Shown: one piece after another, positions 22,085 to 31,360 of the stretch
Position numbering within the stretch: the first letter of the stretch is position 1
Layout: each line of letters begins with the position of its first letter
Origin: DASSBG01 sp965651365
GTDB taxonomy: Bacteria; Pseudomonadota; Gammaproteobacteria; Xanthomonadales; Rhodanobacteraceae
Direction: 5' to 3'
DNA: 31,360 nt
Assembly (NCBI GenBank): GCA_965651365.1
Contig: CBFGSA010000016.1
Location: 1 to 31,360, forward strand
The notes under the pieces: generated by a model
What the model saw: the letters and a program-made list of their open reading frames with translations, nothing else
Database searches by the model: none
Told to the model about the DNA's origin: nothing
Program-made: the position numbers and the translations under genes

Positions 22085-24091
22085 TCAGTCGGCCTTTGCG
22101 CTGTTGTTCTCACGATTGTGATCCGGCAGCACGTGGTCGGGATCGAGCGTGACGGTCACGGCGTTCTGATTGCCCGGGACATCCACCACGAAGCTGTGAT
22201 GCTGCAGCCAGGTGGCGACGGGAATCTTCACCCGCGTGTGGCTGCCGTCGGCCCAAGTGACTTCAAGCGTTGTCGGCAGCACCAAACGGTCGAGGTTGGC
22301 GATGGTCACCCGGGCACCTTGGCCATCTTTCATCGGCACCAGCTTTTCAACCGCCATGTCAAACTGCCAGTTGTGCCGGTACCAGCCGCGCCAGAACCAG
22401 GACAGGTCCTCACCACCGGCGCTGTCCATGGCACGGAAGAAATCCGAAGGCGACGGATGCTTGAAGGCCCAGGCGCGAATGTACTGCCTGAACGCCGTGT
22501 CGAAGCGCTCCGGCCCCAGGATTTGCTGGCGCAGCAGCACCATGCCCAGCGCGGCCTTGAAATACGTCACGGGGTGGCGGTACTTTTCCTTGATCGCATC
22601 CGGCCGGGTCAAGATCGGCGGCGCATCGGCATCCGCCAGGGTCGGCAGGATTTCATCAACCGGATTGCCGCCGCCGGGCGCGTATTCGCTGTCGCGCTTG
22701 GGCGCGTACTTGCCGCCTTCGTAATCCAGCGCCGCACGCACGTTGACGAAAGTGTTGAAGCCCTCGTCCATCCACGCATCGCGGCGCTCGTTGGAGCCGA
22801 CAATCATCGGGAACCAGTTGTGGCCGATCTCGTGGGTGGTCAGGCCGAACAGCTTGCCGCCGCCGAGTTTCCACCAGTCGAACACAATGCCTGGATACTC
22901 CATGCCACCGGCCACACCGGCCTCGGCAATCGCCACCGGCCAGGGGTATTCCAGCCAGCGCTTCGAATAGTACTCGACCGTGTGCTTGACGAACTGCGTC
23001 GAATCCTGCCAGCCACTGCCATCGCCGACGCTCTCGACCGGATAGGCCGACATCGCCAGCGCCTTCCTGCCGCTCGGCAAGTTGATTCGAGCGGCATCCC
23101 ACACATAGGCCTTGGATGCGCCAAAGGCCACATCGCGGGTATCGTGCATGCGGAAGTGCCAGGTCAGCGTGCCGTCCGATTGCGGCCGACTGGAGGCCTG
23201 GGTGACTTCATCCGGCTTGCGAATCATCACGGTCTGGTCGCTATTGCGTGCCGCGGCGAGACGCTGCTGTTGCGTGGCGGTCAATACTTCGTCCGGATTG
23301 ACCAGTTCGCCTGAACCGACCACGATCATGTCGGCCGGCACCGTCACGCGGTAGTCGATGTCACCGTATTCGAGATAGAACTCGTTGTTGAGATAGGGCA
23401 GCGTATCCCAGCCGCGCAGATCGTCGTAGACGCACAGTCGCGGAAACCACTGGGCCACTTCGTACACGTCACCGTTCTTTGTCTTGTACCAGTCGGTGCG
23501 CCCGCCAAAGCGGCCCGGCAGCGTGTAGCGGTAGCGGATGCGCAGACGCAGCATGCCGGTTTTCGGGGCCAGCGTCTGCGGCAGATCAATGCGCATTCGG
23601 GTATCGGAGATCTGGTAATGTACGGGCTTGAACACTCCACCCTGCCCCAACTCGACCGACTCGATGTCGTAGCCTGTGGTGTGCTGGTCGGGCGCGGGCA
23701 TCTTGTCGCGGGTGAAGTTGCCGCGCGCGTCGTTGCGGTAGCGGTTCTGGTCCAGTTGCAGCCACAGCATGTGCAGCGCATCGGGACTGTGGTTGGCATA
23801 GTCGATCACAACCGTGCCATCCAGCGTCTTGCTGTCCGGGCGCAGCCTCGCCTCGATCCGGTAATCAACCCGATTCTGCCAGTAATCCGGCCCTGGCAGC
23901 CCGCTGGCCGAACGGTATCGATTCACCGGGTACTGGTTTTGGAATGGTGCAAAGGTCTGGAGTGGATCGAAAGTCGCTGGCGACTCTGCCGCCCTCGCGG
24001 CAGACGCGGCAAGGCTCACCAACAGCACGGCCAGCATCGACACAACTCCAGGAACCATCTGCATGGCATGACCGGTATCGCGTGTTCTCAT
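22085..24091 (-). CDS. Exported M1-family aminopeptidase
   Basis: 668 aa zinc aminopeptidase. The long frame reaches back to 24223, but the ATG at 24091 has GAGG nine bases ahead and begins a proper signal peptide, MRTRDTGHAMQMVPGVV and so on, ending near ARAA (residue 35). An N-terminal beta domain resembles M1 enzymes; the catalytic motif HEIGHNWFP (H420, E421, H424) and the third ligand E443 in WMDEGFNTF are 19 residues apart as required. The substrate-anchoring GxMEN is present as GGMEYPG (396-402), a deviation seen in secreted M1 relatives. No transmembrane helix follows the signal. Probably digests imported or environmental peptides with the neighbouring secreted hydrolases. Confidence 0.88.
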   Translation of the reverse strand: MRTRDTGHAMQMVPGVVSMLAVLLVSLAASAARAAESPATFDPLQTFAPFQNQYPVNRYRSASGLPGPDYWQNRVDYRIEARLRPDSKTLDGTVVIDYANHSPDALHMLWLQLDQNRYRNDARGNFTRDKMPAPDQHTTGYDIESVELGQGGVFKPVHYQISDTRMRIDLPQTLAPKTGMLRLRIRYRYTLPGRFGGRTDWYKTKNGDVYEVAQWFPRLCVYDDLRGWDTLPYLNNEFYLEYGDIDYRVTVPADMIVVGSGELVNPDEVLTATQQQRLAAARNSDQTVMIRKPDEVTQASSRPQSDGTLTWHFRMHDTRDVAFGASKAYVWDAARINLPSGRKALAMSAYPVESVGDGSGWQDSTQFVKHTVEYYSKRWLEYPWPVAIAEAGVAGGMEYPGIVFDWWKLGGGKLFGLTTHEIGHNWFPMIVGSNERRDAWMDEGFNTFVNVRAALDYEGGKYAPKRDSEYAPGGGNPVDEILPTLADADAPPILTRPDAIKEKYRHPVTYFKAALGMVLLRQQILGPERFDTAFRQYIRAWAFKHPSPSDFFRAMDSAGGEDLSWFWRGWYRHNWQFDMAVEKLVPMKDGQGARVTIANLDRLVLPTTLEVTWADGSHTRVKIPVATWLQHHSFVVDVPGNQNAVTVTLDPDHVLPDHNRENNSAKAD

Positions 24092-24273
24092 GGGTATGAC
24101 CTCAGTATTGCGCGGCATTGCGGAAATTACGGTATACGCGCTGCGCATTGATACCATGAACGTGGAGACTTTGATGCTGCCATTGGTCATGACTGGCTTG
24201 TCACCATGACAACGCGCCCCCATATCAGCATATCCGAACGCGGAGCCACATCATTTCCAGCAGCACCCATACC
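24092..24273. other. Divergent intergenic region
   Basis: 182 nt between the M1 peptidase and the ABC transporter genes, where both should have promoters. I saw a GGTAT...ATACC inverted pair near 24132-24157 and repeated GTCATGAC-like words near 24186 and 24201, but no clear -35/-10 pair or known operator. Confidence 0.3.
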
Positions 24274-26106
24274 TTGCCCTCCGAACATGACGACGCCGGT
24301 CTGACGCGCAGCTTTCTGGGCGTGTTTCGCTTCAGCGGCCGCGCGCTCGGACTGGTCTGGAGCACCAGTCACGCACTCACCATTGCCCTGGCGCTGCTGA
24401 CCCTGGCCGCCGGCCTGTTGCCGGCCGGCATTGCATGGACTGGTGCCCAGATCGTCGATGCCGTCGTCGCGGCCAGTCGGCTTGCCACTGCCGGTGGCCA
24501 CGCGTCACTGGCCGTGGTATTCGAATGGGTGCTGATCGAGGGCGTGCTGGTGGCCGCGCTGGCCGGTGCCCAACGCGGCCTGTCGCTGTGCCAATCTTTG
24601 CTGCGCGCGCAGCTTGGCAACCGCATCAACGAGATGATCCTGGAAAAAGCGCTGACCCTGGAACTGGCACAGTTCGAGGATTCGGAGTTCTACGACAAGC
24701 TGACCCGGGCCCGGCGCGAGGCCTCCAGCCGCCCGCTGTCGCTGGTCAATCGCACCTTCGGCCTGGGTCAGAATCTGATCTCGCTGATCAGTTACGGCGC
24801 CCTTCTGGTGCACTTCTCGACCTGGGCGGTCGTGGTCCTGATCGCAGCGGGGCTGCCTGCATTTTTCGCCGAAACCAAGTTTTCCGGCGATGCTTTTCGC
24901 CTGTTCCGCTGGCGCTCGCCGGAAACCCGCATGCAAAGATACCTGGAAACGGTGCTGGCACGCGAGGACCACGCCAAGGAAGTGAAGCTGTTTGGCCTGG
25001 GTCCGCTGCTGCTGGACCGCTACCACCGCATCTTCAAGACCCTGTACCAGGCCGACCGCGACCTGGCCGTACGTCGCGACAGCTGGGGCTTCGTGCTGGG
25101 CCTGCTCGGCACCATCGCACTGTACGGAGCCTACGCGTGGGTCGCCATGACTACCGTCGCCGGCCGCATCTCGCTGGGCCAGATGACGATGTACCTGATG
25201 CTGTTCCGCCAGGGGCAATCGGCGGTGTCGGCGATCCTGTCCTCGGTTGGCGGCATGTACGAGGACAATCTGTACCTGTCAACGCTGTACGAGTACCTGG
25301 AAACACCGATTCCGGCCGCATCCGGCACAGCGACGCAGGGGCCGCGCCCCGATGACGGCATCCGCTTCGAAAGCGTGAGCTTCACCTATCCGGGCGCCGA
25401 CCAGCCCACCCTGCGCGACATCAACCTGCACATCCGCCCAGGCGAATCGCTGGCCATGGTCGGCCAGAACGGCTCGGGCAAGACCACCCTGATCAAGCTG
25501 CTGACGCGGCTGTACCGACCCGATTCGGGCCGCATTCTGCTGGACGGGCTGGACCTCGATGAGTGGGACAACACCCACCTGCTGCAGCGCATCGGCGTGA
25601 TCTTCCAGGACTTCGCCCGCTACCAGATGCAGGTTGGCGAGAACGTCGGTGCCGGTGACATCCGGCATTTCGAGGATGCCGAACGCTGGCGGATGGCCAG
25701 CAACAAGGGCATGGCTACCGAATTCATCGAAGACTTGCCGCAGGGCTTCACCACCCAACTCGGACGCTGGTTCAAGGACGGCCGCGAACTGTCCGGTGGC
25801 CAGTGGCAGAAAATTGCCCTATCGCGCGCCTTCATGCGCACCGATGCCGACATCCTGGTGCTGGACGAGCCCACGGCAGCCATGGACTCGGCAGCCGAGG
25901 CGACCATCTTCGAGCATTTCCGCGAACTGGCTGGCGACCGCATCGTGATCCTGATCTCGCACCGTTTTTCCACCGTGCGCATGGCCGACCAGATCATCGT
26001 GATGCAGGACGGACGCATCATCGAACGCGGCAACCACACCGAGCTGATCGCCCGCGACGGCCACTATGCCCACCTGTTCAAGCTGCAGGCGCGCGGCTAT
26101 CAGTAG
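24274..26106 (+). CDS. ABC exporter, fused membrane and ATPase domains
   Basis: 610 aa half-transporter of the type IV exporter class. Residues 25-340 form the membrane domain with about six helices, coupling the transport of an unknown substrate. The ATPase domain has Walker A GQNGSGKT (397-404), Q445 in the Q-loop, the signature LSGGQ (506-510), Walker B ILVLDEP (527-533) and the switch H563 in ISHRFST. As a half-size protein it would work as a dimer. The start is uncertain: TTG at 24274 is the first in-frame codon available and has no Shine-Dalgarno; a GTG at 24322 would trim 16 residues without touching the first helix. Its TAG stop lies in a REP palindrome. Confidence 0.87.
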   Translation: MPSEHDDAGLTRSFLGVFRFSGRALGLVWSTSHALTIALALLTLAAGLLPAGIAWTGAQIVDAVVAASRLATAGGHASLAVVFEWVLIEGVLVAALAGAQRGLSLCQSLLRAQLGNRINEMILEKALTLELAQFEDSEFYDKLTRARREASSRPLSLVNRTFGLGQNLISLISYGALLVHFSTWAVVVLIAAGLPAFFAETKFSGDAFRLFRWRSPETRMQRYLETVLAREDHAKEVKLFGLGPLLLDRYHRIFKTLYQADRDLAVRRDSWGFVLGLLGTIALYGAYAWVAMTTVAGRISLGQMTMYLMLFRQGQSAVSAILSSVGGMYEDNLYLSTLYEYLETPIPAASGTATQGPRPDDGIRFESVSFTYPGADQPTLRDINLHIRPGESLAMVGQNGSGKTTLIKLLTRLYRPDSGRILLDGLDLDEWDNTHLLQRIGVIFQDFARYQMQVGENVGAGDIRHFEDAERWRMASNKGMATEFIEDLPQGFTTQLGRWFKDGRELSGGQWQKIALSRAFMRTDADILVLDEPTAAMDSAAEATIFEHFRELAGDRIVILISHRFSTVRMADQIIVMQDGRIIERGNHTELIARDGHYAHLFKLQARGYQ

Positions 26107-26126
26107 GAGCGGCCATGGCCGCGAGC
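26103..26126. repeat. REP palindrome overlapping the ABC transporter stop codon
   Basis: GTAGGAGCGGCCATGGCCGC (26103-26122) contains the perfect palindrome GCGGCCATGGCCGC (26109-26122). The GTAGGAGCGG..CCGCGA form matches the classic REP elements of Pseudomonas and Xanthomonadales, which are mobilised by RAYT transposases (recalled knowledge). The TAG at 26104-26106 is the gene's stop. No RAYT gene is in the window. Confidence 0.7.
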
Positions 26127-26262
26127 GGGCGCTGACCAAACAAACTCATACCGCCACTGGCAGGTGCCCTTTGGCGAACGCGCCAGCACCCCACCTTTCC
26201 GTCTGCCCGCCACTCACTCGCGCTACACTGGCTGTTTCCGATCGCAAGGCTGCGTTGAAACC

Positions 26263-26673
26263 GTGCGCCATCTGAAACCGATTCTTGTCGTCATCGTGCT
26301 GCTGGGCCTGGTTGCCTGGTGGCAGTATCAGCCGCAGCCGCCACTGACCCCGCCACCGCCGGAAGCGACCGGCACAGCAACCGCCAGCGCCACATCACTG
26401 CCGCAGTTTCTGTCAGCGGAGGCGCGGCACACCCTGGCCCTGATCCGCCAAGGCGGCCCCTATCTCTACCGCCACGACGGCATCGTCTTCCAGAACCGGG
26501 AAGGCCGACTGCCGCACAAACCGCGCGGCTACTACCGCGAATACACAGTCCCCACGCCGGGGGCGCGCACGCGCGGCGCCCGCCGCATCATCACCGGCGG
26601 GAATCCACCCGAGGTCTACTACTACACCGCCGATCACTACCGCTCGTTCCGTCGCTTCCAGGTGCCGCAATGA
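26263..26673 (+). CDS. Membrane-anchored barnase/RNase Sa-type ribonuclease
   Basis: 136 aa from GTG at 26263. Residues 6-20 form one hydrophobic segment (ILVVIVLLGLVAWW), either a signal anchor or an uncleaved signal peptide, followed by a Pro/Ala/Thr linker. The catalytic domain of the N1/T1 family starts near residue 47. The family's catalytic residues are all seen: E93 in YYREYTVPTPG, R107/R108 in RGARRIITG, and H125 in YTADHYRSF. It cleaves single-stranded RNA, preferring guanosine, by family knowledge. Longer frames upstream lack any reason to be coding. The stop overlaps the barstar gene start (ATGA). No strong Shine-Dalgarno; TACACT at 26224-26229 may be a -10 box. Confidence 0.85.
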   Translation: MRHLKPILVVIVLLGLVAWWQYQPQPPLTPPPPEATGTATASATSLPQFLSAEARHTLALIRQGGPYLYRHDGIVFQNREGRLPHKPRGYYREYTVPTPGARTRGARRIITGGNPPEVYYYTADHYRSFRRFQVPQ

Positions 26674-27119
26674 ACGCCGACGAGTCGCGTCTGGACCTGA
26701 CCAATCCCCAGCAGTGCGGCGTGTATTTCGTCGGCCGCGAGGATCTGGACGCGATCGAACGCGAGGCCAGTCAACACGGGCTGTGGTGCGCACGGATCGA
26801 CCTCGGTGAATGCCGCGACAAGAGCGCACTGTTGGAGGCAATCGCCAGCGCCATGCATTTCCCCGCCACCTTCGGTCACAACTGGGATGCCTTGAGCGAC
26901 TTTCTGCGCGATCTGGATTGGCTTCCGGCGCGCGGTCATGTGTTGCTGTTCGAGCACGGCGCAACCTTCGGCAATACCTGCCAGGACGACTTCGATACCC
27001 TGCTCGACATCCTCGACGAAACCAGCCAGGCGGCAAGCGCCGTCAATGACCTTCTCTACGCATTCATCGCCTTTCCCGACAGTGCCTTTGACGCGGCCGA
27101 GAGCGAAGTCGACGACTGA
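26670..27119 (+). CDS. Barstar-family ribonuclease inhibitor
   Basis: 149 aa cytoplasmic inhibitor. The barstar fold is recognised in ARIDLGECRDKSALLEAIAS, then FGHNWDALSDFLRDLDWLP, the hallmark segment that places an acidic helix in the RNase active site, and the following HVLLFEHG strand. Acidic residues dominate, as expected for blocking a basic RNase. It overlaps the RNase gene as ATGA, so toxin and inhibitor are made together. The tail from about residue 125 is longer than in the Bacillus inhibitor. It probably protects the cell from leakage of the RNase before its export. Confidence 0.87.
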   Translation: MNADESRLDLTNPQQCGVYFVGREDLDAIEREASQHGLWCARIDLGECRDKSALLEAIASAMHFPATFGHNWDALSDFLRDLDWLPARGHVLLFEHGATFGNTCQDDFDTLLDILDETSQAASAVNDLLYAFIAFPDSAFDAAESEVDD

Positions 27120-27186
27120 AGCACTGGAGCCCGTGCGGATCACGCGCTATCGTGAAAGACTTGATGCATTCAAGGATTCGAACCCG

Positions 27187-28578
27187 ATGACTATTGTCGA
27201 CGCGGATGCGTTCGTCTTTTTTGGCGCCACCGGTGATCTGGCGCGCAAGCAGATCTTTCCGGCGCTGCAGGAGCTGACCCGGCAGGGGCGGCTGGACATG
27301 CCGGTGATCGGCGTGGCAAAGTCGAACTGGACGGTGGAACAGCTGCGCCAGCGCGCTCGCGAGAGCCTGGAGGAACACGGCGGTGTCGATGAAGAGGCTT
27401 TCGCCGAGCTCAGCAAGCGGCTGGCCTACATCGATGGCGACTACACAAAAACGGAGACCTTCGAGCGCCTGAAGTCCCTGCTCGGCGAAGCGCACCACCC
27501 GGTTCATTATCTGGCCATTCCACCGAGCATGTTTCCGGTGGTGGTCAAGGCGCTGAAGGAAACCGGCTGCAACCGCGGCGCCCGGGTGATCGTGGAAAAA
27601 CCCTTCGGTCGCGACCGGGTCTCGGCGCGTGCGCTCAACCGCGTGTTGCACGGGGCCTTCCGCGAGGAGGCGATCTTCCGCATCGACCATTACCTGGGCA
27701 AGGAGCCGGTGCAGAATCTGATGTACTTCCGTTTCGCCAACAGTTTTCTGGAGCCGATCTGGAATCGTGACCATATTGCCAAGGTGCAGATCACCATGGC
27801 CGAGAGCTTCGGCGTCAAGGATCGGGGTCGCTTCTACGACGAAGTCGGCGCGGTGCGCGACGTGGTGCAGAACCACATGCTGCAGGTGTTGAGCCTGCTG
27901 GCCATGGACCCGCCCGTCGATGCCGATGCCACGGCCCAGCGAGACGAGAAGCTGCGTCTGCTCCGGGCCATTCGCACACTGGAACCGGACAACCTGGTCC
28001 GTGGCCAGTTCGCGGGCTACCACGACGTGGAAGGCGTGGCGCCCGGCTCCACGGTCGAGACCTATGCCGCGCTGCGCCTGGATATCGACACCTGGCGCTG
28101 GGCCGGCGTGCCGTTCTACATCCGCGCCGGCAAGCGCCTGCCCGTGACCTGCTGCGAGGTACAAGTCGAGCTCAAGCAACCGCCCAAGTCGGTTTTCGGC
28201 ATCCCCAACGGCAAGGCCAACTACACCCGCTTCCGGCTCAGCCCCGAGGTGCAGATCGCAATTGGCGCACACACCAAGAAGCCCGGCGAACAGATGGCCG
28301 GCGAGGATGTCGAACTGATCGCGCACGATGACCCGGGTGAAGACACGCCGCCTTACGTGCGCCTGTTGGGTGATGCGATCCGCGGCGACAACACCCTGTT
28401 CACGCGCGACGATTCCGTCGAGGAAGCCTGGCGCATTCTCGATCCAGTGCTGGGCGACGCCACCGGGGTCTATCCTTATGCACCCGGCAGCTGGGGGCCT
28501 GCCGAGGCCATGCGCCTGCTCGACAAAGGCGCCGACTGGTTGCCCACCGCGGCGGACAAGCTGCGCCCAAACAACTGA
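27187..28578 (+). CDS. zwf: Glucose-6-phosphate 1-dehydrogenase
   Basis: Oxidises glucose 6-phosphate to 6-phosphogluconolactone with NADP or NAD, opening the oxidative pentose phosphate or Entner-Doudoroff route. 463 aa. The nucleotide-binding GATGDL is at residues 13-18, EKPFG near 137-141 and the substrate-site RIDHYLGKE at 165-173 with H168; a further catalytic-type His is in VVQNHMLQ. The ATG at 27187 fits the family's start; the frame is open upstream inside barstar, and a GTG at 27133 is a weaker alternative. No pgl, edd, eda or gnd gene is adjacent. A 67-nt gap separates it from barstar; tal follows after 40 nt. Confidence 0.94.
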   Translation: MTIVDADAFVFFGATGDLARKQIFPALQELTRQGRLDMPVIGVAKSNWTVEQLRQRARESLEEHGGVDEEAFAELSKRLAYIDGDYTKTETFERLKSLLGEAHHPVHYLAIPPSMFPVVVKALKETGCNRGARVIVEKPFGRDRVSARALNRVLHGAFREEAIFRIDHYLGKEPVQNLMYFRFANSFLEPIWNRDHIAKVQITMAESFGVKDRGRFYDEVGAVRDVVQNHMLQVLSLLAMDPPVDADATAQRDEKLRLLRAIRTLEPDNLVRGQFAGYHDVEGVAPGSTVETYAALRLDIDTWRWAGVPFYIRAGKRLPVTCCEVQVELKQPPKSVFGIPNGKANYTRFRLSPEVQIAIGAHTKKPGEQMAGEDVELIAHDDPGEDTPPYVRLLGDAIRGDNTLFTRDDSVEEAWRILDPVLGDATGVYPYAPGSWGPAEAMRLLDKGADWLPTAADKLRPNN

Positions 28579-28618
28579 ACCCGGAAACGACTCACAGGCA
28601 GACATGCAAGGAGAACAC

Positions 28619-29704
28619 ATGACCCCCACCCGAGAACTGCATGAACTGGGCCAGAGCATCTGGCTCGACAACATCACCCGCACGATGCTCGATGACGGCA
28701 CGATCAAGCGCTATATCGACGAACTCAATGTCACCGGACTGACCTCCAACCCCTCAATCTTCAAGAAGGCGATCGTCGACAGCCAGGCGTATGACGAAGC
28801 CATCCGCAGCAGCGATGCCGACTCCGAGGAGGACCTGTTCTTCGATCTGGCGATCGATGACCTGCGCCGCGCAGCGGATCTGTTTTTCGACGTGCACAGG
28901 TCCACCAAGGGTGTCGACGGATGGGTTTCGCTGGAAGTCTCCCCGCTGCTGGCCGACGACGCCGAGGCGACCAAAACCGCGGCCGCAAAGCTGCACCAGC
29001 AGGCAGCCCGCGACAACCTGTTCATCAAGATCCCGGGTACCGAGGCCGGCTGCGCGGCGATCGAGGCCTCGATCTTTGCCGGTGTGCCGATCAATGTGAC
29101 CCTGCTGTTCTCGAAAGAGCAGACCCTGGCGGCGGCCGAGGCCTGGATGCGCGGCATTGAACGGCGCATCGAGGCCGGCCTGGACCCGCACGTGACCTCG
29201 GTGCTGTCCCTGTTTGTCAGCCGCTGGGATGTGGCGGTGGCCGACAAGGTTCCCGACGCGATCAAGGACCGGCTGGGCATTGCCGTGGCCGGCCAGACTT
29301 ACGCTGCCTATCTGGAACTGTGTCGCACGCCGCGCTGGCAGAAGCTGGCCGAACATGGGGTCAAACCCCAGCGCCTGCTGTGGGCCAGCACCAGTACCAA
29401 GGATCCGAAGGCGCGCGATACCTTGTATGTCGAGGCACTGGCCGCGCCGAACACCATCAATACCCTGCCCGACAAGACCATCAAGGCCTTTGCCGATCAC
29501 GGCAGGCTCGGCCAGCCCATGGCCACCGACGGAGGTGAAGCCGACAAGACGCTCGACCGCTTCCGTGAAGCCGGTATCGATCTCGGTGCGCTGGCCGCGC
29601 AACTGCAGCGCGAGGGCGCCGACAGCTTCTCCGATTCCTGGCATGCGCTGCTGGCGGACATCCGCAAGGAACGCCAGCGTCTGGACCAGGCCAACGGAGC
29701 CTGA
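28619..29704 (+). CDS. tal: Transaldolase
   Basis: Transfers a dihydroxyacetone unit between sedoheptulose 7-phosphate and glyceraldehyde 3-phosphate through a Schiff base. 361 aa, the longer class found in actinobacteria and many proteobacteria. The fold's early motif GLTSNPSIF is at 40-48, and the Schiff-base lysine is K137 in NLFIKIPGTEAG. Later segments SVLSLFVSRWD and the C-terminal helices fit the family. AAGGAG at 28608-28613 is five bases before the ATG, a very good ribosome site. The frame is open upstream inside zwf, but the true start is clear. It ends one base before pgi. Confidence 0.95.
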   Translation: MTPTRELHELGQSIWLDNITRTMLDDGTIKRYIDELNVTGLTSNPSIFKKAIVDSQAYDEAIRSSDADSEEDLFFDLAIDDLRRAADLFFDVHRSTKGVDGWVSLEVSPLLADDAEATKTAAAKLHQQAARDNLFIKIPGTEAGCAAIEASIFAGVPINVTLLFSKEQTLAAAEAWMRGIERRIEAGLDPHVTSVLSLFVSRWDVAVADKVPDAIKDRLGIAVAGQTYAAYLELCRTPRWQKLAEHGVKPQRLLWASTSTKDPKARDTLYVEALAAPNTINTLPDKTIKAFADHGRLGQPMATDGGEADKTLDRFREAGIDLGALAAQLQREGADSFSDSWHALLADIRKERQRLDQANGA

Positions 29705-29705
29705 G

Positions 29706-31326
<1,621 letters not shown>

Positions 31327-31331
<5 letters not shown>

Positions 31332-31360
31332 CAGTGAGCCGTAAGCGGTGAGCGGTGAGC
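31327..31360 (+). repeat. Heptamer tandem repeat GTGAGCG-like at the window edge
   Basis: Successive 7-base units GTTAGCA, GTGAGCC, GTAAGCG, GTGAGCG and GTGAGC start at 31327 and run into the window end. The pgi stop codon TAG is part of the first unit. The array continues beyond view, so its full length is unknown. Confidence 0.6.

Noticed and set aside
27064..28707. A 547-codon antisense frame over zwf
   Set aside because: GC-rich mirror frame; zwf is unmistakable.

Overview
The window reads as chromosomal DNA of a GC-rich gammaproteobacterium of the Lysobacterales (Xanthomonadales), plausibly Rhodanobacteraceae-like. The pointers are the his operon headed by a TrpR-family gene with bifunctional hisB and hisIE, REP and extragenic palindromes of the kind common in that order, a secreted protease ending in a DGF-type C-terminal tail, and a barnase/barstar pair. 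This placement is inference from gene content; no rRNA, tRNA, CRISPR array, prophage or intact insertion sequence was seen.

Layout. (1) 1-4841, plus strand: a 171-bp imperfect palindrome, an RhlE-like DEAD-box RNA helicase, a secreted cyclophilin whose start codon lies in a perfect 10-bp inverted repeat, a secreted DipZ-like thioredoxin and an EamA-family transporter. (2) 4883-8049, plus strand: a putative Zur-controlled zinc uptake operon (outer-membrane barrel protein, ZnuA-like binding protein, ZnuB-like permease) with no ATPase gene beside it. (3) 8063-15635, minus strand: a compact operon hisR-like, hisG, hisD, hisC, hisB, hisH, hisA, hisF, hisIE. All junctions overlap by 1 to 7 nt, and a palindromic operator candidate precedes it. 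hisH and hisA carry repeat-like in-frame N-terminal extensions. (4) 15784-24091: mostly secreted or membrane hydrolases on the minus strand (YpfJ-type zinc peptidase, reprolysin-like protease, beta-lactamase-family serine hydrolase, M1 aminopeptidase), interrupted by a plus-strand CTERM-tailed surface protein with duplicated leader mini-ORFs and by a decayed class IV aminotransferase. (5) 24274-27119, plus strand: an ABC exporter ending in a REP palindrome, then a membrane-anchored barnase-like RNase overlapping its barstar inhibitor gene. (6) 27187-31331, plus strand: zwf, tal and pgi, with a heptamer repeat array starting at the pgi stop codon.

How the genes work together. The zinc operon would carry Zn2+ across the outer membrane, capture it in the periplasm and import it through the permease with an ATPase supplied from elsewhere. 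The his operon holds the enzymes for histidine synthesis from PRPP and ATP, apart from the separate ribose-phosphate supply, probably under its own TrpR-type repressor. zwf, tal and pgi link hexose phosphates to NADPH and pentose phosphate production. The most interesting non-textbook signals are the repeated decoy leader upstream of the CTERM protein, the in-frame repeat insertions in hisH and hisA, the start-codon hairpin of the cyclophilin, the long palindrome before the helicase, and the Zur-type promoter of a porin-ZnuA-ZnuB operon.
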